From positions 744,001-808,000 of the forward strand of contig NZ_AP014545.1 of NCBI RefSeq assembly GCF_016592435.1: 64,000 bases of DNA, written 5' to 3'. Origin of the DNA: Amphritea japonica ATCC BAA-1530 (lineage in GTDB: Bacteria; Pseudomonadota; Gammaproteobacteria; Pseudomonadales; Balneatricaceae). Below are positions 19,193 through 28,387 of this stretch, piece after piece (position 1 is the stretch's first letter; each line of letters starts with the position of its first letter). The notes under the pieces are model-generated. The model was not told the origin of the DNA, made no database searches, and saw only the letters and a list, made by a program, of their open reading frames with translations. Both the position numbers and the translations under genes were made by a program.

Positions 19193-22100
19193 ATGAGTAC
19201 GGATTCTACCGGACAAACAAAAGTTGCCTGCGACAGTAAAAAACTGTTTATACAGGTGTATGGCAAGCAGCACCCAACAGGCCACAGTTTTGCATTTTAC
19301 GACCTGAATAATCAGCAAGAGCAAGAGTGGCTGAGTAACCAGAAAACGGTAGAGTCAGTAGATCTGCAACCTAAACATCCACCGTTTGAACTCTGGCAAT
19401 GGCCCTGGGATGGCCAGCCCCAACGTAATGTTTGGTTGGATATTGAGGCCGAGCAGGGCCCTCCAATACGTGTCAGCTTGTTTGACAATGTTGATGAGTG
19501 TAAACGTCAGGAGAAGGCTCAGGATTATGCTCTGCAACCGGTTGTTCCGATGCTTGAATGGACCGGTTTAATTGATAAAAAAGCACATGCTCTACCGCCA
19601 AGGTTTGGTTATCTCTACCTGTTTCGTAAGGGCCAGCTCTGGCGAGAGCTATTGGTTAGCCACAATGATGCAGGTCAGCTTGAGATGCGGGATATTCGTC
19701 TTACCGATCATCGTCAGGGAGAGCTGATTAAAACTACGGATAACCTGCGTCAGCCGGTGGGTAAACCACTATCTGAGTTGTGGATACCCATACGTCAGCA
19801 GAAGGCTAAAACATCATCAAAATTGAGGCCATCGGAAAGTCAGAAGGTTGAGAAAATTAATGATTTTGAAATGGCCTTTAGCGAAGTGCAATGGTCAGCA
19901 GCCCGGATTAATTATCTGCAAAGCGATGCCGCTGCTCGCCGTCAACGCTGTAGTCGTGTTTGGGCTGAACCATCGTTAAAGTTGCGAGTAGGGCGATTGG
20001 TGAATATTGCCGAGCAACCAGCACAACGCCCAAGGAATGACGGTGATGAGCTACTCACCCCAACCCCTGAGCGTTATAGCACTAATCTGACTTCAACTCA
20101 TCTGAGTGAACTATTCGATCGTGTCAATGACGATCTGCAAAAGTATGAAAAGGGAGGGCCGGCTGCGGTTAATACTTCCAGTTGGGGGCATCCGGACACT
20201 AAAACCTCATTTCTTTATGCGGGTCAGGCGCGCAGTGCGGTAATGGAAAAAATACTACTGGATGAGCAGAATCAGCAATGCTCTCAAGTTGAGAAAATAT
20301 GGCAAGCGACCTCAAGCGTAAAGGATATCTGGGCAGATGCTAAGCAACGGCAGATACCTGGTTTGTTGTTGCCAGATAACCTATTTCAGATGCGTCATGC
20401 CGCGCAAGCTGTAGCAGGGGTTCAATTATATCAACAGCTACTTCTGCAGCGTCAACAGATGCTTCCTAACTACCGTAGTGCAGAATTGCTCGCCCTGCGG
20501 GGGCTTCCACCAACGATCGGCGGTAAAGAAAACCCGATATCTAAATTTTTTCAGAATGAAGATATAGGTTTTCTGGGGGGGGCTTTTCATAGCACAATTC
20601 GAACAATACAGCGGCAAAACCTGGACAATAGCTGGCGCTATAGCCAGGAATATCTGACTGCACAGATGAAAAACCGTAATAACCAGCAACTGCTGGCGGA
20701 TTATTTCAGCCTTGAAGGGGCCGACTATATCGCCGGCTTTAAGCTGGTGACTGATCTGCTGGCACCACTGACCTGTCAGCCGGGTGTTCTGGATAAACTT
20801 AATGGCGTTGATCCGTTACGTCCGCCGGTTCAGGGTCCGGCACAACAGCTGGTGGTGGGTATTTTCAATCCCTATAGTGTCCAGCCGTTAAGTGCGATGC
20901 TGCTGCCCGGGAAAGAGTCGCCGGCCACCGATCAGCCTCTGCCGCAATTGGCGGTAGAGGATAATCAGGGGGATGGCCGTTTCCGGCTGGGCTATATGCA
21001 GCAGCAGGCGGGGCTTGAAATTCAATTAGCCTCGGTAGCTACCTTTGAAGTGACTGCTTTGTTGGCTCTGCAAAAAGCTAGGCCTGATCTCTTTACCGAA
21101 AGCCGTCGGGCGGCGCAGGTGTTTGGTTTTGTGACCGGTAAGCTAGCAGAGGTTGCTAATACCGCCCTGAGTCGGGTATTGGGCAGTGCCGCTGGCCAGA
21201 GCCTGGAACGGGCCATGAAGGTGCATGGCAATCTGTTTAACCTGCTACGCAGCAGTGATCCTCTGTTCCATGAACTAACCTTTAAAGCCCATAAAGGCAG
21301 TGCTGTTGATGAAGTTGTTCTGGGTATTGAGGATTTAAAAACTGGGCAACGTTTCGGCCTGAGCGAAGCCCAACGACAGTACCAGCACCCGGGAAGTCAT
21401 CAAAAACGTTTTTTTGGCGATATCAGTAGTGCCGATGGGCAGATTCAGGCCAGTACCAGCCGCGCCCGGGCAGCCCGCAATCTGTCAGAGCTACAGCTGA
21501 ATGAAGTACGTTTTATCACCGCCCCCGCTAATAGCGAAGCGGTGGCAATACTACGTCGGCATCAACAGGCGGCTGATGCACTGCTGCAACATAGTCAGAC
21601 GCAGAGTGTTGCAGTTGTCCGTAATGTTGATCTGGCCAGCGAAGGTCTCAAGGTAGATCTCTATTCCAAGGCGGGACAATTGGGCAAAACAGTACAGTTT
21701 CCTTTTGTCATGCTTGTGTTTGAGATGTGGAATTTGAAAGTTGCAACAACTGCTTTTATTAGAAAAAGGGAAGCGAAAACAGGTTTCAATGTCCTTTCTG
21801 CTTTTGTTGATATAACTGTCGCATCTTTAAATGCGGGTAAGTTTTATCACGAATACTGGGCTAGTGGCGGTAAAAATCCTAATATTCTGGCAAGAACGGG
21901 CGCCAAAGTCGTCATTAATAATAGCCCAGGGTCTGCTTTTAATAAATCGGCCCAAGCGTTTAGTACAAGACTGGCAGAAAGGCTACCACAACAGATAACC
22001 CGGGTCTGGATAGCGACTGCGATAGCGGGAGTTTTATCTACTGCAGCTTTCATCTGGGATGCGGTTAATGCCTTTGATAAAGGAGATAATGATAAGGGGG

Positions 22101-22837
22101 CGGCACTGGTCGTAGCGGCCGTGGGCGCCGGAATGATGACCGCTGCCGGTATGCTGACCGGGCTGGGGCCGGTAGGCTGGGTTGGTCTGGCGCTGATGCT
22201 AACCGGAGTAGGGCTGAGTATCTGGCTGTCGGATACGCCGCTTGAGGAGTGGATTAAACATGGCCCCTTTGGTAGCGAAAAAGATGATGCCCCCTGGTTG
22301 CAGAATGAAGATGAAGCCTATACCCGGCTACTGAACCTATTTGCCGGTATCCGTATTTCAATCCTCGATAACGGCAGTTGTGATAACAAAGGTAATCGCC
22401 TGCAAACCATCAGCATCCTGAGTAATCTGCCGGAGGATGCAGGGCTGGAACTCTACCTGCGCCGGCGCCAGAACAACATTACCCTGGTAAGCACCGGCCG
22501 TGGTGCAGTGCAGCGCTATAACCGTAAGGTCTATCAACAGGTATCGTCGGTTGGCTATAACAAGATCGATGGGGGGCTGGAGATAATTGTAGCAACCCCG
22601 CCGTCAGAAAAACTGCAGCGGGCCGGTTATAGTTTAGGCTCTGTTGAGTATGATTGGGCGGTTAAAGCCCGCTGGCGTATGCTGATGGCCAATGATGGGG
22701 ATCAAACGACCTTTCCCAGCCTGAAACCGCTGGATGATGCAGCAGAAAAGAAAAATAGTCTGGCTGAAAAACCAGACTTTGAAAAAGTCAGTCAGCCGGG
22801 CTGGGCCAGCGAGCTCAGTCACGGCAGCCAAGTATAA
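19193..22837 (+). CDS. VasX-like membrane-targeting T6SS effector
   Basis: A 1214-residue protein. Residues about 130-155 (GYLYLFRKGQLWREL) resemble the VasX-type N-terminal region of T6SS toxins. The long middle part is soluble. The C-terminal 380 residues hold hydrophobic helices at about 836-855, 938-957, 969-990 and 993-1013, as in colicin-like pore-forming effectors of the VasX/BTH_I2691 class. The start at 19193 follows an AAAGG site by 7 nt. It lies directly downstream of its probable adaptor and upstream of a two-helix membrane protein that would be the immunity factor. DNA at about 21700-21960 is near 36% GC against about 65% at 22081-22140, suggesting segmental exchange. A G8 run at 20575-20582 is a possible slippage site. 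Pore formation is inferred, not shown. Confidence 0.8.
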   Translation: MSTDSTGQTKVACDSKKLFIQVYGKQHPTGHSFAFYDLNNQQEQEWLSNQKTVESVDLQPKHPPFELWQWPWDGQPQRNVWLDIEAEQGPPIRVSLFDNVDECKRQEKAQDYALQPVVPMLEWTGLIDKKAHALPPRFGYLYLFRKGQLWRELLVSHNDAGQLEMRDIRLTDHRQGELIKTTDNLRQPVGKPLSELWIPIRQQKAKTSSKLRPSESQKVEKINDFEMAFSEVQWSAARINYLQSDAAARRQRCSRVWAEPSLKLRVGRLVNIAEQPAQRPRNDGDELLTPTPERYSTNLTSTHLSELFDRVNDDLQKYEKGGPAAVNTSSWGHPDTKTSFLYAGQARSAVMEKILLDEQNQQCSQVEKIWQATSSVKDIWADAKQRQIPGLLLPDNLFQMRHAAQAVAGVQLYQQLLLQRQQMLPNYRSAELLALRGLPPTIGGKENPISKFFQNEDIGFLGGAFHSTIRTIQRQNLDNSWRYSQEYLTAQMKNRNNQQLLADYFSLEGADYIAGFKLVTDLLAPLTCQPGVLDKLNGVDPLRPPVQGPAQQLVVGIFNPYSVQPLSAMLLPGKESPATDQPLPQLAVEDNQGDGRFRLGYMQQQAGLEIQLASVATFEVTALLALQKARPDLFTESRRAAQVFGFVTGKLAEVANTALSRVLGSAAGQSLERAMKVHGNLFNLLRSSDPLFHELTFKAHKGSAVDEVVLGIEDLKTGQRFGLSEAQRQYQHPGSHQKRFFGDISSADGQIQASTSRARAARNLSELQLNEVRFITAPANSEAVAILRRHQQAADALLQHSQTQSVAVVRNVDLASEGLKVDLYSKAGQLGKTVQFPFVMLVFEMWNLKVATTAFIRKREAKTGFNVLSAFVDITVASLNAGKFYHEYWASGGKNPNILARTGAKVVINNSPGSAFNKSAQAFSTRLAERLPQQITRVWIATAIAGVLSTAAFIWDAVNAFDKGDNDKGAALVVAAVGAGMMTAAGMLTGLGPVGWVGLALMLTGVGLSIWLSDTPLEEWIKHGPFGSEKDDAPWLQNEDEAYTRLLNLFAGIRISILDNGSCDNKGNRLQTISILSNLPEDAGLELYLRRRQNNITLVSTGRGAVQRYNRKVYQQVSSVGYNKIDGGLEIIVATPPSEKLQRAGYSLGSVEYDWAVKARWRMLMANDGDQTTFPSLKPLDDAAEKKNSLAEKPDFEKVSQPGWASELSHGSQV

Positions 22838-22852
22838 GGACACTGCATTATC

Positions 22853-23869
22853 ATGATGGATCTGGATACTTTTATTAACCCGCCAGTGGCAGAGTATAAA
22901 TCGACGGCTTATCGGCCCGATAAAGGCCTGTTACAGCGGGAACAAGGCCCTAAAAACAGCTATCGAAAAGGGCAGTATCTGGCAAGAATAGTACCGACGG
23001 TAGAGGTGCTGCCTAGAGATACGTTTAATGTTACACCTGAGACGCTTAGAGAGTACGAACGGGATGATGAACCGGGTATAAAAGAAAAGGCTGCTGCAGG
23101 CACATTAACGAAAGAAGAATTCAAGATATTACAACAGTTACTGAGTGTGGCTCAGTTTGCTCATATAGGTATCAGTCCACTACGCTATAACAAACTGTCC
23201 TATACGCTAAATTTAATGTATGGGGGGGGGCGGTTCGTTACTTTTCTTTTTGGTGGAGGGCTATTATTTCTTTTTATTCTCACCCTGTTTAGTGATGAAC
23301 CTTACAATAGTGATGATGCTCTTTTTGCTTTAATAATGATAAGTCCGTCTTTTTTATGTTGGATGATTGGTTTTTTAGCAAAAAAACTAAACCCCGAGCT
23401 CCTTTACAGCACCAAGGACTACCGTGCCTGGTACCTCTGCCGTGAAAGTGGTCTGGTCACTCAATACCACCAAAAAAAGAAAAACCTGGTACTTCATGAA
23501 GCGCCTTTTAGCGAGATGGAGTGTTATCTGCACAGTACCCCATTGCCGAGCGGCCTGCTGCGTTACAACCTGGTACTGGCTCACTACAAAGATGACTGGG
23601 GTATTGATATGTCAGATTTTTACAAGCCTTCAGAGCTCTGGCAAGAGTGCGCGGCCAGCTGGGACTCTATGCAATACTTTATGGATGTCACTCAGCCTCT
23701 CTCGGATGACCCCAGCCACGAAGAGTTTCGCCATCTTGACCCGACGACAGCAGAATACGACAAAAAAACCAACCGTCCCAAGCATTACTGGCGGGATATG
23801 GATATGGAAACCTTTGAGAAACTAAAGCGGGAAAACGATACAAAACTGCGTAAGCGGTATAATCGTTGA
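22853..23869 (+). CDS. Putative effector immunity membrane protein
   Basis: A 338-residue protein with two adjacent transmembrane helices (about 126-146 and 156-176) and cytoplasmic-looking N- and C-terminal parts. I do not recognise a named family. The position 15 nt after a VasX-like pore-forming effector, and the membrane topology, suggest it protects the producer (V. cholerae VasX also has a membrane immunity partner). The segment coding for the helices is AT-rich (33-35% GC at 23281-23400) in an otherwise GC-richer gene, mirroring the AT-rich patch in the effector. A nine-G run at 23222-23230 codes for GGG just before the first helix. Confidence 0.55.
   Translation: MMDLDTFINPPVAEYKSTAYRPDKGLLQREQGPKNSYRKGQYLARIVPTVEVLPRDTFNVTPETLREYERDDEPGIKEKAAAGTLTKEEFKILQQLLSVAQFAHIGISPLRYNKLSYTLNLMYGGGRFVTFLFGGGLLFLFILTLFSDEPYNSDDALFALIMISPSFLCWMIGFLAKKLNPELLYSTKDYRAWYLCRESGLVTQYHQKKKNLVLHEAPFSEMECYLHSTPLPSGLLRYNLVLAHYKDDWGIDMSDFYKPSELWQECAASWDSMQYFMDVTQPLSDDPSHEEFRHLDPTTAEYDKKTNRPKHYWRDMDMETFEKLKRENDTKLRKRYNR
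23222..23230 (+). repeat. G9 homopolymer in the immunity gene
   Basis: Nine consecutive G bases after ATGTAT code for three glycines at residues about 124-126. Runs this long are prone to replication slippage, and a one-base change would frameshift the protein before its transmembrane helices. Whether slippage occurs in the population cannot be told from one sequence. Confidence 0.85.
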
Positions 23870-23949
23870 GAACGAAATACAATTCGTGAATTAGAATTTC
23901 CATAATTCTTAATTGGTAAAATTATTAAGTTATAGCAATGGAATGTGCA

Positions 23950-24528
23950 ATGAAAAATATGGTTAGGCTTTTTGTGTATAAATATTCGGTATTTATTATT
24001 TTGTTATGCCAGATTTCTCTACCAAACAGCATCTATGCATCTGAATTTATTAACCTTGGAGATAGCGTTAGCTGGGAAGCACTTAATGATCAGTTTGGTG
24101 AGCCAGCCCCTCTTAAAGAAGAGACGCAGATAGTGTTCTTTGCTAATAGTTTAGAAGGTATTGAACTTCTGGATCAGTTTATGGAAGAGGTAAATGAAGA
24201 TGAATTAGAGAGTATGAAATGGCAGGTGGTATTAAACGTATATACCTATAGGGGTAAGATCCATAGCTTAAGTGATTATATTGAAGAAAAGGAGAAAGAA
24301 TTGGGTTTGTTTTTTTTAAAGAGCAAACCTTATCCAGTGGCTATTGATTATATAGGTAAAGAAACTTCTTTCTTTAGTAGTCTAATAACAGAAAAAGGTT
24401 TGAGTGTTATCTTGATTTATAATGGTGCATTTGGCGGCGTTGGAGGGGGGCAGACGGTCGATGAGTTGAAGGAAGGTATTGAGAGAATTAAGAGTAGTAG
24501 GAAGTGGCTAGAAAAGAATGGATTTTAA
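23950..24528 (+). CDS. Hypothetical exported protein
   Basis: A 192-residue protein starting with a basic, hydrophobic signal peptide that probably ends near SIYASE (about residue 30). The mature part is acidic and contains no cysteine, so no redox or disulfide function is indicated. I do not recognise the family. The ATG at 23950 has GGAA 6 nt upstream; an in-frame ATG at 23938 is possible. It is markedly AT-rich compared with the T6SS core, as expected for an accessory or recently acquired gene between effector/immunity and PAAR. A second periplasmic immunity or accessory role is speculation. Confidence 0.6.
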   Translation: MKNMVRLFVYKYSVFIILLCQISLPNSIYASEFINLGDSVSWEALNDQFGEPAPLKEETQIVFFANSLEGIELLDQFMEEVNEDELESMKWQVVLNVYTYRGKIHSLSDYIEEKEKELGLFFLKSKPYPVAIDYIGKETSFFSSLITEKGLSVILIYNGAFGGVGGGQTVDELKEGIERIKSSRKWLEKNGF

Positions 24529-24754
24529 AACCTTAGAAAGGCTAAACCGGTAAAGTAAAGAGAATCTGTGAATCGATATAACCAGTGAGCCAATAGCTCG
24601 TAATGTTCGTGAAAGAGTAAGTGATAGCTGGAGATTAGATGGAATTGATAGAGATGAAAACCAGGAAGTTGCTGCGCATACGTGTTTCCCCTACGATGAA
24701 TAATGAGCGGTTTTCCGATAGTGGCCATACATCAATTAACAAGGAGTGTTTAAC

Positions 24755-25042
24755 ATGCCAAAAGCTGCGCGTTTAGGTGATATTGGGTCGGGTCATGGCT
24801 GTTTTCCGCCAACCCCGATAGTGGCTGGAAGTGGGGATGTCCTCATCGATGGTATCCCTGCTGCCCGGGTGGGGGATCCGCTCGCAGCGCACGGTTGTAG
24901 TAAATGTCCACCGCATGGACGGGCTATCGCGGCGGGTTCTTCAACAGTAATGATCAATGGTAAACCAGCTGCCAGGGTGGGGGATTCGATTAGTTGTGGC
25001 GGCTCTGTCGCCGCCGGTTCGGGCACTATTTCTATCGGCTGA
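24755..25042 (+). CDS. PAAR-domain spike-tip protein
   Basis: A 95-residue stand-alone PAAR protein. The family pattern is clear: AARLGDIGSGHGCFPPTP at the start, GIPAARVGDPLAAHG, CPPHGRAIAAGSSTVMI and the closing GKPAARVGDSISCGG plus GSGTISIG. The His and Cys residues expected for the tip zinc site are present (H12, C14, H45, C-rich SKCPPH). It sharpens the VgrG trimer. No toxin extension is attached. AAGGAG (24741-24746) lies 8 nt before the ATG. The 226 nt upstream contain no gene or promoter that I can identify. Confidence 0.95.
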   Translation: MPKAARLGDIGSGHGCFPPTPIVAGSGDVLIDGIPAARVGDPLAAHGCSKCPPHGRAIAAGSSTVMINGKPAARVGDSISCGGSVAAGSGTISIG

Positions 25043-25162
25043 TCAGCTCTGTTGGTGCGTACTGAACAGATTTTTTTGGAGCTGTCGAATATCAGGGAAT
25101 TTGAGCATTCAGTTACCTGATATTTCGGGGTCAGAGATCTTTGACCACTACATATCCGTCGA

Positions 25163-26017
25163 TTATAAAAGCTCGTTTTTCTCGCGTATCCAGGGTGTTT
25201 CACCGGTCTGATCTTTGATGTCGGTAGACAGTGCGATGGCATCGATGTATTCAATCGGCTGTGCTGTGATGACGTTAAACCACTGGGTGAACTTCCCCTG
25301 GGTTCTGACTACACGGGTTTTTATATCAGGATACTTTTGCTGCCAGCGAGTGGCTGATTTTTTATTTTGAAAAGCGGCCAGCTGCAGTAGATAGTGGGTT
25401 TCAGGTTCCAGTGCTGGATTACTAAAATCTGCATTCTCAGACGTTAATTGCACCTCGGGAATCTGGTTGATTTTAAAATCAGCGTTCTCTGCCTTATCGT
25501 CTTTTGGCTCAAGATAAGCCAACTGCGCTGCAGGCTCTCTGAGCTGTACTTGTATCGGTATCTGTACCGGGGTTGCCGGTTTTACTTCGGCTGATTGGGC
25601 TTCTGTTGGGATAACGTTCTGTTGAGAGGTTACCTTGTGCTGCGCCTCAGCAAGGCTTGGTCGTTCAGTCGCAGACTGTTTTGCGAGCGCGCGCGGCGGT
25701 ACTTTTTTAACACCGTTATTCTGTTGAGACTCCGGAGCCGTAAAGGCTAAAGCAGGATCTTTGAGTGTGGTTCTGAATCGTTTAATTGTTTCGCTGTCCG
25801 ATGCGTTACAGTGCCAGTAGCGTTCGGAGGGTTGTTTGCGCTGGAAGCACTGGATAAACCAGTCTGCTACCTGTTGCTCATGGTAATAGTAATTATCGGG
25901 TCGAATTTCAACATTATAGGTGGATGAGGGCAGACGGGGAGGGCGCTCCGATGCGCTGCCTGCAACCGCAGTAATCATTGTGGCGAGCAATATCGTTGCT
26001 GGGTAAACCTTATCCAT
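25163..26017 (-). CDS. SPOR-domain envelope protein in the T6SS locus
   Basis: A 284-residue protein with an N-terminal signal peptide (cleavage probably near VAGSAS). Next is a conserved segment with YYYHEQQVADWFIQCFQRK, then a long low-complexity linker rich in P, A, E and Q. A C-terminal SPOR domain (HYLLQLAAFQNKKSATRW onwards, about residues 210-270) closes the protein. SPOR domains bind denuded glycan strands of peptidoglycan. The ATG at 26017 has AAGGA 8 nt upstream; the frame extends to 26071 but without a better site. It is the only minus-strand gene inside the locus. Local cell-wall remodelling or anchoring of the membrane complex is an inference from domain and context. Confidence 0.75.
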   Translation of the reverse strand: MDKVYPATILLATMITAVAGSASERPPRLPSSTYNVEIRPDNYYYHEQQVADWFIQCFQRKQPSERYWHCNASDSETIKRFRTTLKDPALAFTAPESQQNNGVKKVPPRALAKQSATERPSLAEAQHKVTSQQNVIPTEAQSAEVKPATPVQIPIQVQLREPAAQLAYLEPKDDKAENADFKINQIPEVQLTSENADFSNPALEPETHYLLQLAAFQNKKSATRWQQKYPDIKTRVVRTQGKFTQWFNVITAQPIEYIDAIALSTDIKDQTGETPWIREKNELL

Positions 26018-26254
26018 GGCTGACATCCTTATCTTTTCTGTTACGACCCTGGTGCATACAGTAATTAGCAATAATCAAGCCACCCTTAATTGAGCCTTTT
26101 TGATAAAATAACTGAGCAAAATCAGGTTAGTAGCGATAAGTTGCGCGCTTTATTTCTCACTTATAGTCAGTCGTTTCATAGCCCTTTGTTTTAATCGCTG
26201 GCTGCAGTAAACTCCGTGAAACAAAAGGACTGTCACGTTAAGGGAGTAAGAGAG

Positions 26255-27022
26255 ATGCAGGGAGCAATGACGCCTATTAAAGAGATTCAGCTTGAGCAGA
26301 TGACTCAGCTACGGGAGCGGTCTAAGACTGTTTCTGCTGTTCTGAATAAAGAACTTCAGACCTACCTGAAAACGATTACCCCCTTGTTTGCCCCCCGGAA
26401 AGTGTTGGGCGAATATATGCAGAGTGCATCCCGCGATAAAGTGGTCGGGGCTGAAAAGAATTTCTCTATTATCCTGGAAAATTATAAAGCGGTACTTCGG
26501 GATACCTTTGGACATAACGCTAAGTTATCTTCTCCTGTTCCTGCTATCCAGAATGAACTGGTGGCCGAACCCTGGGTTTATAGTGGCAACCTGGATGGTT
26601 CTATTCTGAGCTTCAGCTCGCCAGTGCGCTGGGTACTCAGTTACGACTGTAGTTATGATCTGCCCCGTCTTGTTTCGGAAAGGACGAAAGGGGAGCAGCC
26701 ACACTTTGATTCAATCACTCCCTTTGTCCTTAATGCGCTGGTTATCTGGTTGCTACTTGAGAGCAGTCCGGGTCTTGTGCGCTTACTTGAGGGGCTGGGC
26801 TATAGCGTCTCCTTCGAAACACAACCAAAAATTGCCGGAGCGCTCCCCTTTGTTGTATTGACGTCCCCCGTACCCGCTTTTCGCCCGCCGGATGATCTGG
26901 TACGGATGGTGGCACAACTGTCAGGAGGCTCAAGTTTTGAAGAGATTATCGATGTCGATCAGATTGGCGTTATGACCAATCCTTTGCAGCTAAAGCTACA
27001 GGCGTTGTTAAGCGCCGAATGA
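26255..27022 (+). CDS. Unrecognised protein upstream of hcp
   Basis: A 255-residue cytoplasmic-looking protein with no signal peptide or clear membrane helix (one hydrophobic stretch at VLNALVIWLLLE). The N-terminal 100 residues are helical and rich in K, E and Q. The C-terminal part has PFVVLTSPVPAFRPPDDLVRM. I do not recognise a family. The ATG at 26255 is preceded by AAGGGAG at 8 nt. It is read towards hcp, 171 nt away, but hcp has its own sigma-54 promoter. The 180-nt gap to the SPOR gene must carry divergent promoters. A T6SS accessory role is suggested only by position. Confidence 0.65.
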   Translation: MQGAMTPIKEIQLEQMTQLRERSKTVSAVLNKELQTYLKTITPLFAPRKVLGEYMQSASRDKVVGAEKNFSIILENYKAVLRDTFGHNAKLSSPVPAIQNELVAEPWVYSGNLDGSILSFSSPVRWVLSYDCSYDLPRLVSERTKGEQPHFDSITPFVLNALVIWLLLESSPGLVRLLEGLGYSVSFETQPKIAGALPFVVLTSPVPAFRPPDDLVRMVAQLSGGSSFEEIIDVDQIGVMTNPLQLKLQALLSAE

Positions 27023-27137
27023 GTTTGCGCAGTTGCTTTTGATTGCGCGGATAAATGCTCAGCTTATGGTGTTTGAGGTTATAGTGAATTTACTGAAAAT
27101 CGTATAACTTGTTGTTTTATAATGCGTAATTATTTTA

Positions 27138-27153
27138 TGGCTTAATCCGTGCT
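27138..27153 (+). promoter_or_regulatory. Sigma-54 (-24/-12) promoter of hcp
   Basis: TGGCTTAATCCGTGCT has GG and GC 12 bases apart, as required for sigma-54. Predicted start is near 27164, 30 nt before the hcp ATG, leaving room for the AAGGAGAG ribosome site at 27182. The -12 element is GTGCT rather than TTGCT, slightly weaker than the vgrG promoter. Confidence 0.82.
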
Positions 27154-27193
27154 CTAACCTGGCAGGCTAACTACACTATCTAAGGAGAGAACA

Positions 27194-27709
27194 ATGCCAA
27201 CACCAGGTTATATGTCCATTGAGGGCGAAACTCAGGGTAATATCACTGAAGGCGCGAACAGCATGGAGTCCATGGGTAATCGCTATCAGGAAGGTCATGA
27301 AAATGAGATCACTGTTCAGGGGTTTTCCCACCAGATTATGATTCCTCGTGACCCACAAAGTGGTCAGCCAAGTGGGCAACGTGTCCATGATGCATTGGTT
27401 GTTTCTAAAATCTATGACAAATCTTCGCCAAAATTGTTTGAAGCACTGACCAGCGGTGAGCGTCTGCCTAGAATTGAGCTGAAATGGTTCCGTACCTCTA
27501 TGACGGGCCAGCAGGAGCATTACTTCACTCATGTGCTGGAAGATGCCATGATCGTTGATATTAAGGCACATATGCCGAACTGTCAGGATCCGGCGATGGA
27601 ACATTTCACTCACATGGAAGATGTTTCATTTACCTACCGTAAAATCAGCTGGACTCATGAAGTTGCCGGAACCTCGGGTTCTGATGACTGGCGTGTGCCG
27701 AAAGCCTGA
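27194..27709 (+). CDS. hcp: T6SS tube protein Hcp (TssD)
   Basis: A 171-residue Hcp of normal length starting MPTPGYMSIEG, with the family segments EITVQGFSHQI, GQRVHDALVVSKIYDKSSP and MEDVSFTYRKISWTHEVAGT. Hexamers stack into the tube that the sheath expels and also bind small effectors in the lumen. It sits alone between a sigma-54 promoter and a strong terminator, which suits a protein needed in great excess and controlled by VasH. Confidence 0.98.
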   Translation: MPTPGYMSIEGETQGNITEGANSMESMGNRYQEGHENEITVQGFSHQIMIPRDPQSGQPSGQRVHDALVVSKIYDKSSPKLFEALTSGERLPRIELKWFRTSMTGQQEHYFTHVLEDAMIVDIKAHMPNCQDPAMEHFTHMEDVSFTYRKISWTHEVAGTSGSDDWRVPKA

Positions 27710-27734
27710 TCGTTTCTGCGTTCTGGATAAGAAT

Positions 27735-27757
27735 AACCGACCTTCGGGTCGGTTTTT
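27735..27757 (+). terminator. Rho-independent terminator after hcp
   Basis: An eight-base stem AACCGACC/GGTCGGTT with a TTCG tetraloop, followed by TTTGTTT. It lies 26 nt after the hcp stop and separates hcp from tssJ. Confidence 0.92.
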
Positions 27758-27836
27758 GTTTATCTATTGATCTGCAACCATTGCATTAAACAGGGCTTCT
27801 GGGGTTTAATTCAGCCTCGTTGAAAGGGAGTTCGTT

Positions 27837-28346
27837 ATGTTCCAGGGATTAATGGAGCGATTTTGGCGGCAACTATTTGTGCTGCTTATCGCCACCTCAT
27901 TTTTAAGTGGCTGCTCAACTGTTTCAGATATGCTATCTGATGATGAGCCGCCACCGCCTCCGCCAGAGCTTATTATATCTGTGATTGCTGATTCCGGTGT
28001 GAATCAGGATCTTGATGGCCGGCCTTCTCCGACAGTGCTGCGTATTTATCAGTTAGAAGACGATGCTTTGTTTAAAGAAAGTGATTTCTTTGCGCTGTAT
28101 GATGCGGACAATTCCCTGTTAGCCGGTGATCTGTTACTACGTGACGAGATGGTGGTTAACCCGGGTGGATCGGCGCTTAAAAAAACACTGCTCGATGATG
28201 ATACTGAGTTTGTGGGTGTACTCGCGGCATTTCAAAATACCGATAATGGTGTGATGAAAAAGGTCGTAGCAGTCAACGCTGAGAAAGATCAGTCAGTCCA
28301 GGTCCGGCTCAAAGATAACCAGCTGACACTGGTTCTGCTCGACTAA
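27837..28346 (+). CDS. tssJ: T6SS outer-membrane lipoprotein TssJ
   Basis: A 169-residue lipoprotein with lipobox LSGC (Cys at about residue 26) after a hydrophobic signal, then a DEPPPPPP linker. The transthyretin-like TssJ core includes VNQDLDGRPSPTVLRIYQLED and FVGVLAAFQNTD. TssJ anchors TssM at the outer membrane. It is the first gene of the membrane-complex operon tssJ-K-L-M-tagF-pppA-ppkA. GAAAGGGAG precedes the ATG. Confidence 0.95.
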   Translation: MFQGLMERFWRQLFVLLIATSFLSGCSTVSDMLSDDEPPPPPPELIISVIADSGVNQDLDGRPSPTVLRIYQLEDDALFKESDFFALYDADNSLLAGDLLLRDEMVVNPGGSALKKTLLDDDTEFVGVLAAFQNTDNGVMKKVVAVNAEKDQSVQVRLKDNQLTLVLLD

Positions 28347-28387
28347 CGATGTTTCTGAGTGTTTTTTAATATCTGATTTGGATTTTG

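Noticed and set aside
24529-24754. Looked for a decayed gene or effector remnant between the orphan gene and PAAR
   Set aside because: Short translations show no recognisable motif and no promoter consensus is convincing.
27790-27836. Possible sigma-54 promoter before tssJ (GGGG...AGC)
   Set aside because: Spacing can be forced but the TTGCA part is absent and the -24 element lacks TGGC; not better than chance.
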